Of a DNA stretch of 21,464 nucleotides, positions 8,011 through 17,091 are shown piece after piece (positions within the stretch are counted from its first letter, which is position 1; each line of letters begins with the position of its first letter). The notes beneath the pieces are model-generated. The model was not told where the DNA came from. It saw nothing but the letters and a program-made list of their open reading frames with translations, and did no database searches. Location of the stretch: positions 1 through 21,464 of the forward strand of contig RQOI01000612.1 of the NCBI GenBank assembly GCA_003854995.1, read 5' to 3'. Source of the DNA: Candidatus Zhuqueibacterota bacterium (lineage in GTDB: Bacteria; Zhuqueibacterota; Zhuqueibacteria; Residuimicrobiales; Krinioviventaceae). The position numbers were made by a program, and so were the translations under genes.

Positions 8011-8018
8011 AGAGAGGA
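8011..8018 (+). promoter_or_regulatory. ribosome binding site fixing the ribH start
   Basis: AGAGAGGA ends three bases before ATG 8022. It rules against an in-frame ATG at 7977 that lies inside the end of ribBA. Confidence 0.7.
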
Positions 8019-8021
8019 ACC

Positions 8022-8507
8022 ATGCCAAACGTACTGGAAGGTCATCTGCAGGCGACGGGCAAGCGATTTGCCATTGTCGTCAGTCGCTTCAATGAGCTCA
8101 TTTGCCGCAAGCTGTTGGAAGGTGCGCTGGATTGTATCGCGCGGCATGGCGGCGAGTCGCAGGACATCGATATCGCCTGGGTGCCGGGTTCTTTCGAGAT
8201 TCCGGTCGCAGCTAAAAAATTCGCGGCGAGCGGCAAGTATGACGCCATCATCTGTCTCGGCGCTGTCATTCGCGGCGCGACGCCGCATTTTGAGTACATC
8301 GCCGCCGAGGTGACCAAGGGCATTGCGCAGGTCAGCCTGGAAGCAGGCCTGCCGGTGACCTATGGCGTCATCACACCCGATACCTTGGAGCAAGCCATCG
8401 AGCGCGCCGGCACCAAGGCGGGGAACAAAGGCTGGGATGCAGCGTTGAGTGCTATTGAGATGGCAAATCTTTTTGCCAAGATGAATTCACCGACGGATCT
8501 GAAATGA
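8022..8507 (+). CDS. ribH: 6,7-dimethyl-8-ribityllumazine synthase
   Basis: RibH condenses the RibBA butanone phosphate with the dephosphorylated RibD product to give lumazine, the substrate of RibE. The family usually assembles as pentamers or 60-subunit capsids. The 161 residues show SRFNELICRKLLEGAL (substrate-binding F23/N24), PGSFEIP (55-61), GAVIRGATPHFEY with the general-base H89, and GVITPDTLEQAIERAG with KAGNKG near the C-terminus. Length is typical. The start is fixed by the purine-rich site at 8011-8018. Its TGA overlaps the ATG of the next gene (ATGA at 8504-8507), so that propeller gene is probably translated from the same message. Confidence 0.97.
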   Translation: MPNVLEGHLQATGKRFAIVVSRFNELICRKLLEGALDCIARHGGESQDIDIAWVPGSFEIPVAAKKFAASGKYDAIICLGAVIRGATPHFEYIAAEVTKGIAQVSLEAGLPVTYGVITPDTLEQAIERAGTKAGNKGWDAALSAIEMANLFAKMNSPTDLK

Positions 8508-10693
8508 TGAAAAAAATTTTCTCGCTGCTCTGTCTGTCCCTGTCGACTGTCATATATGCAGCTGTCGGCAACTGGCAGACATTCACAAATACTTCGGAGA
8601 TTCGCGAATTTGCCATCGCCGACTCTATGGTGTGGAGTGCGACCAACGGCGGCATCCTGCGGGTGAATGTCAATACGCATGACTATAATATCTTCACCAA
8701 CAGCGAAGGGCTGGCGCAGATTGATGTGGTCACGATTGCGCACGATCCCAACGGCTTGATCTGGATTGCCATGCCCGATGGATTGCTGCAAATACTGGAT
8801 ATCGAATCGGGTGAATGGGATGTCTATAATGAATTTCAGAACGCGTTGAATGTCAATTGTATTGTGGCCCAGCCCGACTACGTTCTCGTCGGATTTGATA
8901 AAGGCATTGCCGAGCTGAAACTGGATGCGAAACAGCGATGGGAACGAAGCTGGAAGGCGGAGATCGGCGCGGTGAACGCTATTCTCATCCGGGATGACTA
9001 TGTCTGGATCGGCCAGAACGACGGCATCCGCCGTATTCCTATCGATTTCCCCAACAAGCAAATTCCCAGCGCCTGGGAACATTTTGGTGTGCGCGATGGC
9101 CTGCCAGGAGCGCGGGTGAATGATCTTGCTCAGCAAGATGCGCTCATACTGGCTGGCACTGAAAATGGCATCGGTTTTTATGACGCGGATGGGTGGTCGA
9201 ACGCCGAATTGCTGAATCACAATATCAAGAGTCTGTGCACCTGGCAAAACAGATTGGCCGTCACATCCAACCTGGGCGTCATGGTGCAAGATGCTGGCAA
9301 TTGGATCACTCTGGGGACGTTCACCGGCAATTGCGAGCGGGTTCGCGCCACCGCGAGCGGCCAATTGTGGCTCGGCACCTCTGATGACGGTCTCTATTTC
9401 TGGGAGAATGGAGCGTGGTCGGCCGTCAGCGTGAACGGCCCAAAGAGCAACACCTATAGTGATCTGCTGGTCGACCGGGATGGCCATCTCTGGGCGACTT
9501 CTTCGAAAAACCCGACCGGCGGCGTGTACTATTTTGATGGCGTCAAGTGGACGAACTTTACTCGCCAAACAGGTCTGGCAAACTATGACTATCGGACGCT
9601 TGCGCAAGATGTATTTGGAAGAATCTGGGCCGGAAGCTGGGGTGGCGGCGTCACGCTGTTCGAAAAGGTGGACGGCGACTCGATCGCGTTCACAAACCTC
9701 TACGCCATGGATGGGCATTTGAGCGGTGTCGAGGGCGCGGAAAACTATGTCGTCATCACTGATTTGATCTCTGATGCACAGGGGAATATGTGGTTCCTCA
9801 ACTCTCATTCAGGCAATAAACAGTCGTTGCATGTCTATGATTTGGATTCGAGTTGGCAGCACTGGAGTTCAGCCGACGGCATTCGATCCGTCAACGTCTC
9901 CTGCCTTGAGATCGATAATATCGGTCGAAAATGGATCGGCACAGGCGCCAGCAACGGAATGGGAGCAAATGGCGTCTCAGTCCTCGATGACAACAGCTCC
10001 CCCTTCATAAAGGATGATGATGACCTGAGCGGCTTTCTGGATGAGACCGAGGGCCTTGAAGGCAATAATATCACCGCATTGGCGGAAGACCTGGACGGAA
10101 CAATGTGGATCGGCACGACAAAAGGCTTGAACTATTGGTTCGGCACGGTCGGGGCGCGCTATAATGTGATCAATGACAACATTCAGGCGCTCTATGTCGA
10201 TCCCCGCAACAACAAATGGATTGGCACGGTCGGCGGGCTCAGCGTCTTGGACTCGGACAATTTTTCCTGGAACCATTATACAACTTTTAACAGTCAGCTC
10301 GTCTCCAATTTCATCACCAGCCTGGCTTTTGATGAAGGGACGGGAGAGCTCTACATTGGTACGACGAATGGCCTCTCCCGATTCGGGACGCCCTTCACCA
10401 AGCCGGCATCGAACCTTAATGCCGTGCGTGGTTATCCCAATCCTTTCATCGTCGATCCGGAGAACAGTCGTTTTTACATCGATAATCTGGCGCTGAATTC
10501 CAGCGTCAAAATCTATACAGCGGATGGATTCCTCGTCCGAGAGATCCCCCGCAGTGAGATCCTTGGTGCGCGCGTCAGCTGGGATGGGACCAATGATGAC
10601 GGTGAGCTGGTGTCGAGCGGAGTCTACATCTATCTTGTGACGACCAAGGAGGGGGCCGCGACATCGGGCAAGATCGCCCTCGTTCGTCAATAG
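8504..10693 (+). CDS. exported double beta-propeller protein with C-terminal sorting-type domain (PorZ-like)
   Basis: The protein has 729 residues with a Sec signal peptide (KKIFSLLCLSLSTVIYA, cleavage likely before AVGNW). The body repeats a blade motif of the two-component-regulator propeller type, for example IWIAMPDGLLQI, VWIGQNDGIRRI, LWLGTSDDGLYFW, MWIGTTKGLNYW, KWIGTVGGLSVLD and LYIGTTNGLSRF. I count about fourteen, enough for two seven-bladed propellers. From about residue 644 a beta-sandwich begins with YPNPF and contains VKIYTADGFLVREI, WDGTNDDGELVSSGVYIYLV and GKIALVRQ, like type IX secretion C-terminal and FlgD-like Ig domains. PorZ, an outer-membrane sorting component of that system, has this same order, so a PorZ-like or secreted role is inferred. 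There is no kinase or other enzyme domain. The start overlaps ribH by four bases; ATG 8507 is an equally good in-frame start. Confidence 0.8.
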   Translation: MMKKIFSLLCLSLSTVIYAAVGNWQTFTNTSEIREFAIADSMVWSATNGGILRVNVNTHDYNIFTNSEGLAQIDVVTIAHDPNGLIWIAMPDGLLQILDIESGEWDVYNEFQNALNVNCIVAQPDYVLVGFDKGIAELKLDAKQRWERSWKAEIGAVNAILIRDDYVWIGQNDGIRRIPIDFPNKQIPSAWEHFGVRDGLPGARVNDLAQQDALILAGTENGIGFYDADGWSNAELLNHNIKSLCTWQNRLAVTSNLGVMVQDAGNWITLGTFTGNCERVRATASGQLWLGTSDDGLYFWENGAWSAVSVNGPKSNTYSDLLVDRDGHLWATSSKNPTGGVYYFDGVKWTNFTRQTGLANYDYRTLAQDVFGRIWAGSWGGGVTLFEKVDGDSIAFTNLYAMDGHLSGVEGAENYVVITDLISDAQGNMWFLNSHSGNKQSLHVYDLDSSWQHWSSADGIRSVNVSCLEIDNIGRKWIGTGASNGMGANGVSVLDDNSSPFIKDDDDLSGFLDETEGLEGNNITALAEDLDGTMWIGTTKGLNYWFGTVGARYNVINDNIQALYVDPRNNKWIGTVGGLSVLDSDNFSWNHYTTFNSQLVSNFITSLAFDEGTGELYIGTTNGLSRFGTPFTKPASNLNAVRGYPNPFIVDPENSRFYIDNLALNSSVKIYTADGFLVREIPRSEILGARVSWDGTNDDGELVSSGVYIYLVTTKEGAATSGKIALVRQ

Positions 10694-10751
10694 CACTTGC
10701 ACGCTGCGGGCAAAAAGAATTGGGCTGGCAGACGATCAAAGAGTCATACTC

Positions 10752-12476
10752 ATGCTCAGATCACTCTATGTCAAAGATTATGTGCTGATCGATGAAATCA
10801 AGATCGACTTTGGCGCCGGTTTGAACATCATCACCGGTGAGACCGGGGCCGGGAAATCGATCATCGTCGGCGCCATCAGCGCCATTCTTGGTGAACCGCT
10901 GAACAAAGAATCCATTCGCACCGGCGCCCTCAAGGCCATTTTTGAAGCGCATTTTGATATCAAGGGCGCACAGATCAAAAATGTTTTACAGCAAAACGAT
11001 CTCGACGACTATGATACACAATTGATCATTCGGCGCGAGTTGAACGCCTCTGGTCGAGGTCGTTGCTTCATCAACGATTCTCCCGTATCGTTGGCTCTCC
11101 TGGCCGAAATTGGCGACCTTCTGGTCGATCTGCACGGACAGCATGAACATCAATTGCTGCTCAAATCAAGCCGACATATCGACTATTTGGACGCCTTTGC
11201 GGATAATTCTGCATTGCTCAAACAGATCAAACAATCCCATAACACCCTCAAAGATATACAGAACCGACTCGCAACTTTGCGAGATCGGCAGCAGCAGGCC
11301 AATCAGGCACGAGATTTGCTAAAATTTCAGCTGAATGAGATCTCGGCGGTTGATCCTCAGGATGGTGAAGAGGAAGCGCTGTTGCGCGAGGAAAAAATTC
11401 TCCGCAACGCCGAGCTGTTATTTGAAAAAGCCAAAGCGCTGGGCGACCGGCTCTACGAAAGAGATGGAGCAGTCGCCGAAGAGCTCCGGACAGCGGAAAA
11501 AGTGTTGGCTGAGCTGGCCGCTATCGATCAGGACTTCGAAACCAGTCGCCGCGAATGCGAGAGTGCCCGCATCATTGTGGAAGATATCTCGATTTTGCTG
11601 CAGAAATATGCCGGCAGCATCTCCTTTGACGCTGAAAAACTAGAGCGCATTCGACAGCGACTGTCACTTTTGAATGGCCTGAAGAAAAAATACGGCGGCA
11701 GCATGGAGAGCGTCCTGAATCACAAACAGGCTGTCGAGAGTGAGATTGGTCTTTTGGAAAATCTGCAAGAGTCCATTGCCGATCTGCACGCCCAGCTTGA
11801 AAGAGAGAGAGACGTTCTCGCCGACCTCTGCCAACGCGCTTCAGCGATTCGGCAAAAGAGCGGCATCGACCTGGCTGAAAAAGTCACTGCAGAGCTCGCG
11901 CACCTGGGCATGGCCAAAGCTGAATTTCGGATTGCAAACGAGATCAGAGAGACCGAACAGGAGCTCTACGTTCGTATCGACGGCAAGAATGTTGCTGCGA
12001 CCGCAAAGGGAATCGATCATGTGGAGTTCATCATCCGATCGAATCCGGGCGAAGATTTCAAAGCCATGGTCAATATCGCCTCCGGCGGCGAGATTTCGCG
12101 CATCATGCTGGCACTCAAAACGCTGTTGGTTGAAGCGGACAATGTGCCGGTTCTGATCTTTGACGAAATTGACGCCGGCATTTCCGGACGCATTGCCCAA
12201 GCCGTGGGCGTCAGTTTAAAAAGACTGGCCGCGAGCCATCAGATCATCAGCATCACTCATTTGCCGCAAATTGCCAGCATGGCAAATGATCATTATCTGG
12301 TGGAAAAAGTTGCTGATGAGCAACGAACGCAGGTCCGCATTAAAAAACTGACCGCGAGCGAACGTCAAGAACAGATCGCACAGCTCGTTGGCGGCGAAAA
12401 GGTGACGGAAGCGCATCTCAAAAGCGCTGCGGATCTCATTCAACAAGCAGCTCAGTTGAGCAAAGAAAAGTCATAA
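10752..12476 (+). CDS. recN: DNA repair protein RecN
   Basis: RecN is an SMC-like ATPase that acts early in double-strand break repair. At 574 residues it is of normal length. It has Walker A GETGAGKS (29-36), HGQHEHQLLL, a long coiled-coil middle (about 160-370), the ABC signature ASGGEISR (443-450) and Walker B VLIFDEIDAGISG (467-479), followed by the ITHLPQIA switch region. It begins 58 bases after the propeller gene with no strong Shine-Dalgarno, and ends 18 bases before the next gene. The intergenic region before it shows no clear promoter or terminator, so it may be read from the upstream operon. Confidence 0.96.
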   Translation: MLRSLYVKDYVLIDEIKIDFGAGLNIITGETGAGKSIIVGAISAILGEPLNKESIRTGALKAIFEAHFDIKGAQIKNVLQQNDLDDYDTQLIIRRELNASGRGRCFINDSPVSLALLAEIGDLLVDLHGQHEHQLLLKSSRHIDYLDAFADNSALLKQIKQSHNTLKDIQNRLATLRDRQQQANQARDLLKFQLNEISAVDPQDGEEEALLREEKILRNAELLFEKAKALGDRLYERDGAVAEELRTAEKVLAELAAIDQDFETSRRECESARIIVEDISILLQKYAGSISFDAEKLERIRQRLSLLNGLKKKYGGSMESVLNHKQAVESEIGLLENLQESIADLHAQLERERDVLADLCQRASAIRQKSGIDLAEKVTAELAHLGMAKAEFRIANEIRETEQELYVRIDGKNVAATAKGIDHVEFIIRSNPGEDFKAMVNIASGGEISRIMLALKTLLVEADNVPVLIFDEIDAGISGRIAQAVGVSLKRLAASHQIISITHLPQIASMANDHYLVEKVADEQRTQVRIKKLTASERQEQIAQLVGGEKVTEAHLKSAADLIQQAAQLSKEKS

Positions 12477-12482
12477 AAAAAA

Positions 12483-12487
12483 GAGGG
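12483..12487 (+). promoter_or_regulatory. ribosome binding site fixing the start at 12495
   Basis: GAGGG lies seven bases before ATG 12495. An in-frame GTG at 12492 is less well spaced. Confidence 0.6.
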
Positions 12488-12494
12488 TGTTGTG

Positions 12495-13481
12495 ATGTCT
12501 AGAAAATCATACCGATCTGTGCTCGTGTCGCTTGCCGTCATGCTCATCGGCCTCTTCATGCTCTGCGCCCATAAACAGACGATCGTGACGCCGGGAGAAG
12601 ATTTGTCCGGGGCCAATGATGAATATCGCCAGGAGATCCTGGAAATGCTCGATCTCGCCAACGACGGGCAGGATACGGCCATGTTTGCCGCGACCGATGA
12701 TCCGGAAGATGAATCGGTTGACGAAACGGTGTTCAGCGCGCCTGCGGACGAAGAGAGTGAGATGACCAGCGATGATGAGGCCGAACTGCTGGCGCTCCTG
12801 GCGAATCTCGAAGAAGATGAGGCGACGATGTATTCGCCTGCTGAACAGAACAGCATCGCTGCGGAACCTGCGCACGTATCCGCCGGTGTTGTCGCTTATC
12901 GCGAACTGTTGAGTGAAGTAGAGCGACTGGAGACGATCCTTGAACGGCGCAGCGTCCAGGTCGACAGTTTACGCCGGATCATTGATAATCGGAACGCCCG
13001 ACTCTTGGAATTGCAGTCGGATGTCACATTGGCCGCCGCCACCGCGCCATCTTTTTCATCGAGCTCGGAACCCCTCATCTTCAGGTCTTACAATCCCATC
13101 CAGGTGGAAAGCGGTCCCTTTGCGGACAAGTACAATGAAGCACGACGGCAATTCGAGTCGTATGACTATAATGGCTGCATTGCCACGATGGGCGCGCTCC
13201 TGCAGGAGAATCCCAATCATCCGCTGGCAGATAATGCGCAATACTGGATCGGTGAATCTTATTATGGTTTGAAGCAGTATCAAAAAGCGGTGCTGGAGTT
13301 TCAAAAGGTTTTCGCCTACACGGCGCCGGATAAATACGATGATGCGCAGCTCATGATCGGCTTGAGCTATGCTCGTCTCGGCCAGTCGGAGATGGCGCGC
13401 TCAACATTTGGCGAGTTCCTTGACACTTACCAGGGAAGTGAATATGCCGGCGTCGCCAAACGCTATTACCACAATATCTGA
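12495..13481 (+). CDS. CpoB/YbgF-like coiled-coil and TPR envelope protein
   Basis: This 328-residue protein has a hydrophobic N-terminal segment (about 9-24) that serves as a signal or anchor; a cysteine at 24 follows, but the preceding FML does not make a good lipobox. Residues about 50-115 are strongly acidic and low-complexity. Residues 134-176 form a coiled coil (YRELLSEVERLETILERR). From about 208 to the end come TPR repeats with the order seen in the Tol-Pal-associated protein CpoB/YbgF: YNEARRQFESYDYNGCIATM, NHPLADNAQYWIGESYYGLK, DDAQLMIGLSYARLG, AKRYYHNI. This family helps coordinate envelope synthesis with division. No tol or pal genes are in the window, so the specific CpoB role is inferred; a BamD-like TPR protein is an alternative. 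Confidence 0.75.
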   Translation: MSRKSYRSVLVSLAVMLIGLFMLCAHKQTIVTPGEDLSGANDEYRQEILEMLDLANDGQDTAMFAATDDPEDESVDETVFSAPADEESEMTSDDEAELLALLANLEEDEATMYSPAEQNSIAAEPAHVSAGVVAYRELLSEVERLETILERRSVQVDSLRRIIDNRNARLLELQSDVTLAAATAPSFSSSSEPLIFRSYNPIQVESGPFADKYNEARRQFESYDYNGCIATMGALLQENPNHPLADNAQYWIGESYYGLKQYQKAVLEFQKVFAYTAPDKYDDAQLMIGLSYARLGQSEMARSTFGEFLDTYQGSEYAGVAKRYYHNI

Positions 13482-13515
13482 TTCCGCAAATCCTCTGATA
13501 ATCGGACGCTAATCC

Positions 13516-13548
13516 AAGGTCTCGCGCTGACGCGAGGCCTTTTTTTTT
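13516..13548 (+). terminator. rho-independent terminator after the CpoB-like gene
   Basis: GGTCTCGCG and CGCGAGGCC form a nine-base-pair stem (one T:G pair) around the loop CTGA, flanked by AA on the left and nine T bases on the right. It ends the transcript of recN and the TPR gene and separates it from dnaE. Confidence 0.92.
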
Positions 13549-13650
13549 ATATCCAGTCGAAAAAATATACATTTTCATTTAAAGTTGAATTCTCTATCTT
13601 TCACCTGTGTTACAGTTGATGAAATGAGTGGCGGATAACAGTGCTTGTCA

Positions 13651-13656
13651 GAGGAG
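13651..13656 (+). promoter_or_regulatory. ribosome binding site fixing the dnaE GTG start
   Basis: GAGGAG lies five bases before GTG 13662. A further in-frame GTG at 13641 lacks such a site and would add seven residues not seen in other DnaE proteins. Confidence 0.7.
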
Positions 13657-13661
13657 AGAGC

Positions 13662-16600
13662 GTGGCGGATTTTGTACACCTGCATAACCATTCCCATTAC
13701 AGTCTGCTGGACGGCGCTTGCCGTATCGAAGACCTTGTCCGAAAATCCCTTGAATATGAAATGAGAGCCATTGCGCTGACCGATCATGGCAACATGTTCG
13801 GCGCCGTTGAATTTTATAAAAAGGCCAGAGCGCAAAAGATCAAGCCAATCGTGGGCTCCGAGGTCTATGTCGCCCCTGGCAGTCGCTTTGACCGAGGCGG
13901 CGCCAGGCGCACAAGCGGATTTTCCCATCATCTTGTGCTCTTGTGCAAAGATGAAACTGGCTATAAAAATTTGATAAAGCTCGTTTCCAGCGGCTATCTC
14001 GAAGGCTTTTACTATAAACCGCGGATTGATCACGACATTCTTCGCCAACATTCCCAGGGTTTGGTCGCGTTGAGCGCATGCCTGAAAGGCGAGGTGGCCA
14101 ATACCATCCTGCGAGAGGGCTATGATCGCGCACTGGCAATTGTGCAAAAATATGTCGACATTTTTGCCGATGATTTTTACCTCGAAGTGCAAAGACATGG
14201 CATCCCAGAAGAAGACCAGGTTCGCGACGCCATCCTCAAGATAGGTGAGCAGACGGGCGTCAAGGTCGTCGCGACGAATGATATCCACTATTTGGAAGAA
14301 GAACACTGGGAAGCGCATGATGTGCTGCTCTGTCTGCAGACCGGGAAAGATTACAATGATCCCAATCGAATGCGCTACAACTCGCATGCGCTGTTTTTCA
14401 AGAACTATCAGCAGATGCAGGAGCTCTTCCCCGAGCACCCTGATGTGCTTGAAAATACCCTGGAAGTGGCTGACAAGTGCAATCTGGAAATGAATCTGAC
14501 GACCTATCATCTGCCCGAATTTGAGATACCGAAAGAGAATGACAGCGCTGATCTCTCACACTATTTACGGGCGCTCTCCTATGCTGGCCTTGAAAAACGC
14601 TATCCAGAAGTGACGCCGGAGATTAAAAATCGGCTTGAGCATGAGTTGAGCATCATCAGCAGAATGGGGTACGACGGGTACTTTCTCATCACTCAGGATT
14701 TTATCAATTATGCCCGCGCACAGGGCATTCCTGTCGGTCCTGGCCGTGGTTCAGCGGCAGGCTCTCTCGTCGCCTACTCTCTTGGCATCACGAACTTGGA
14801 TCCGATTCACTATGACCTCTATTTTGAACGATTTCTGAATCCGGAACGCATCAGCATGCCGGATATCGACATTGACTTTTGTTACGAACGTCGCGAAGAG
14901 GTCATTGACTATGTGAAAAAAAAGTATGGCTATAACAGCGTATGCCAGATCATCACTTTTGGCACAATGGCGGCTCGAGGTGTTGTCCGCGACGTCGGTC
15001 GAGTTCTGAAGATGAGCTATGGGGATGTGGACAAGATTGCCAAGCTCATACCGGCGCATTCGGATCTCGCCCAGGCGCTCGAAACGGTCCCGGAGCTGAA
15101 AGAGCTCGTAGAACGCGATGATACGCATCGCCGATTGATCAAGTATGCGCGCGTCCTCGAAGGTTTGGCTCGACACTCCTCCATCCATGCCGCAGGGGTG
15201 GTGATCGCACCGGGCGAATTGACCGATTATATTCCGCTTTACAAGACCAAAGACGGCGACATCACAACCCAATATGAAATGAACGTGCTCAATGACACCG
15301 GCATGCTCAAAATCGACTTTTTGGGATTGCGGACATTGACGGTCATTCAGCACACCCTCGATGCCATAAGAGCAAACGGCGTCGACATCGACCTGGATTC
15401 GCTGCCGCTCGATGACGCAAAGGTGTATGAGCTGTTCGGCAATGGCCACACCGTGGGCATCTTTCAGTTTGAGAGTTCGGGCATGCAGGAGTATCTGAAA
15501 AAGCTGAAACCGAGCACCATTGATGACCTCTTTGCCATGAACGCACTCTATCGCCCTGGCCCAATGGCCATGATCGATGACTTTATCGATCGGAAGTATG
15601 GCCGCAAACAGATCGAGTATTTACATCCAAAGCTGGAGAGCATCCTCAATAATACCTATGGCATCATCGTCTATCAGGAACAGGTGATGCGCATCGCCAG
15701 AGATCTCGCCGGCTATACGCCTGGCGGCGCGGATTCGCTGCGCAGCGCTATCGGCAAGAAAAAGCTGCAAGAGATGGAAAAGCAGCGCGCGCTATTCGTG
15801 GCCGGTTGTCAGAAGAACAATATCACAGAAGAAAAGGCGCTTGAAATATTCAGCTACATGGAAGAATTTGCCAGATACGGCTTTAACAAGTCGCATTCGG
15901 TCTGCTATTCGGTGATCGCCTACCAGACCGCCTACCTCAAACTTTACCATCCTGCAGAATTCATGGCAGCGACCATGAGCAGTGAGATGAGCAGCAGCGA
16001 TCGAATCACTATTCTCCTGGAGGAGTGTCGCCGCATGGGGCTGGAGGTTCTTTCGCCGGATGTCAATGAGAGCACATGGGATTTTGTCGTCTCGGATGGC
16101 AGGATTCGTTTTGGGCTGGGCGCGGTGAAAAATGTCGGCAAGGGGGCGGTTGAATCCATCGTCAGGGAACGAATCAAACACGGCCCCTTCAAGTCGATTT
16201 TTGATTTGTCGCGACGACTGAACGAGTCCTCGGTCAATCGGAAGGTGTTCGAAAGCCTGGCAGAAGCCGGCGCATTCGACAGTCTGCCGGGGACGCGCGC
16301 GCAGCTCTATGCCGCTGTCGAGTCGGCGGTGGAGTTTGGTCAAAAGACGCGCCGATCGAACGGCAGGGTGAACCAGGAGTCGCTGTTTGATTTTGCTGCG
16401 GATGTGGCCCTCGAGATTCCAGAGCCGCCGTTGCCGCTCGTGGAGACCTGGAAGCAGAATGAGATCCTGCATCACGAAAAAAACATCCTCGGCTTTTTTC
16501 TCTCCGGTCATCCCCTGGATGACTATCGCGATCAGGTTCGCGCTTTCTCGACAATAGCACTCGATCAGGCGGCTGAACAGAAAGATCAAACGCCTGTTCG

Positions 16601-17090
16601 CATCTGCGGCATCATCAGCGAATTGAAAACGCACCTGGATCGAAAAAATCGCGCCATGGCCTTTTTCAAGATCGTCGACTTTACCGGCACGATCGAAGGA
16701 CTCACCTTTGCTGATACTTTTGAAGCCTATCGTAGCCTCTTGCATGTGGATTCCCTCGTGGTCGCATCCGGGAGAATCAGCGTCAGAGAGGGCAGCGAGC
16801 CAAAGTTGATCGTCAATGAGGTGCTTTCTTTGGACGAGGCCGGCAAAAAATTCACCCGTAATCTTGTCCTGTCCATTGAGACCGATCGCGCCAATGACGC
16901 CATGATTCAAGAGGTGCGTTCCCTGCTCGAGGTGCACAAGGGAGAAATACCGGTCTATATCAATGTCAAAACGGCGAGCCATGGCACCTATACGCTCAAG
17001 TCAAGGACGCTGCGAATTGCACCCAGCATCGAGCTCGTCGAGCAGCTGCGAGAAAAGATCGGGCGTCAAAACGTCTGGCTCGGAGGCTGA
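13662..17090 (+). CDS. dnaE: DNA polymerase III alpha subunit, with intact PHP domain
   Basis: This is the replicative polymerase, 1142 residues. The N-terminal PHP domain (about 1-275) begins MADFVHLHNHSHYSLLDG and keeps every expected metal ligand: H8, H10, D17, H42, E67, H90, C140, D207 and H209. In the family this set accompanies 3'-5' proofreading activity, which E. coli PHP has lost. The palm has PGRGSAAGSLVAY and MPDIDIDF with catalytic D401 and D403; the third is D552 in LKIDFLGLRTL. A helix-hairpin-helix lies near 815-850, a clamp-binding motif QESLF at 905-909, and an OB fold at about 978-1055. The GTG start is chosen for its Shine-Dalgarno and the family N-terminus. A terminator precedes the gene, so it has its own promoter somewhere in 13549-13650, though I cannot name convincing -35/-10 boxes. 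The macrodomain gene starts one base after the stop. Confidence 0.97.
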   Translation: MADFVHLHNHSHYSLLDGACRIEDLVRKSLEYEMRAIALTDHGNMFGAVEFYKKARAQKIKPIVGSEVYVAPGSRFDRGGARRTSGFSHHLVLLCKDETGYKNLIKLVSSGYLEGFYYKPRIDHDILRQHSQGLVALSACLKGEVANTILREGYDRALAIVQKYVDIFADDFYLEVQRHGIPEEDQVRDAILKIGEQTGVKVVATNDIHYLEEEHWEAHDVLLCLQTGKDYNDPNRMRYNSHALFFKNYQQMQELFPEHPDVLENTLEVADKCNLEMNLTTYHLPEFEIPKENDSADLSHYLRALSYAGLEKRYPEVTPEIKNRLEHELSIISRMGYDGYFLITQDFINYARAQGIPVGPGRGSAAGSLVAYSLGITNLDPIHYDLYFERFLNPERISMPDIDIDFCYERREEVIDYVKKKYGYNSVCQIITFGTMAARGVVRDVGRVLKMSYGDVDKIAKLIPAHSDLAQALETVPELKELVERDDTHRRLIKYARVLEGLARHSSIHAAGVVIAPGELTDYIPLYKTKDGDITTQYEMNVLNDTGMLKIDFLGLRTLTVIQHTLDAIRANGVDIDLDSLPLDDAKVYELFGNGHTVGIFQFESSGMQEYLKKLKPSTIDDLFAMNALYRPGPMAMIDDFIDRKYGRKQIEYLHPKLESILNNTYGIIVYQEQVMRIARDLAGYTPGGADSLRSAIGKKKLQEMEKQRALFVAGCQKNNITEEKALEIFSYMEEFARYGFNKSHSVCYSVIAYQTAYLKLYHPAEFMAATMSSEMSSSDRITILLEECRRMGLEVLSPDVNESTWDFVVSDGRIRFGLGAVKNVGKGAVESIVRERIKHGPFKSIFDLSRRLNESSVNRKVFESLAEAGAFDSLPGTRAQLYAAVESAVEFGQKTRRSNGRVNQESLFDFAADVALEIPEPPLPLVETWKQNEILHHEKNILGFFLSGHPLDDYRDQVRAFSTIALDQAAEQKDQTPVRICGIISELKTHLDRKNRAMAFFKIVDFTGTIEGLTFADTFEAYRSLLHVDSLVVASGRISVREGSEPKLIVNEVLSLDEAGKKFTRNLVLSIETDRANDAMIQEVRSLLEVHKGEIPVYINVKTASHGTYTLKSRTLRIAPSIELVEQLREKIGRQNVWLGG
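17082..17086 (+). promoter_or_regulatory. ribosome binding site for the macrodomain gene, inside dnaE
   Basis: GGAGG lies five bases before ATG 17092 and within the last codons of dnaE. It decides the start against longer in-frame extensions into dnaE. Confidence 0.75.
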
Positions 17091-17091
17091 A

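Noticed and set aside
7977..8021. Upstream ATG that would extend RibH by 15 residues
   Set aside because: It lies within ribBA, adds residues not found in the family, and ignores the strong site at 8011-8018.
8360..9808. Long open frame of 482 codons on the - strand
   Set aside because: It lies antisense to ribH and the propeller gene, whose frames carry clear family motifs; its translation shows no recognisable domain.
13549..13650. Promoter for dnaE
   Set aside because: A promoter is expected after the terminator, but the nearest -35/-10 like pairs have poor spacing, so no position is claimed.
13575..14510. Open frame of 311 codons on the - strand
   Set aside because: It is antisense to the dnaE PHP domain and shows no family signal.
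15792..16982. Open frame of 396 codons on the - strand
   Set aside because: It is antisense to conserved dnaE sequence.
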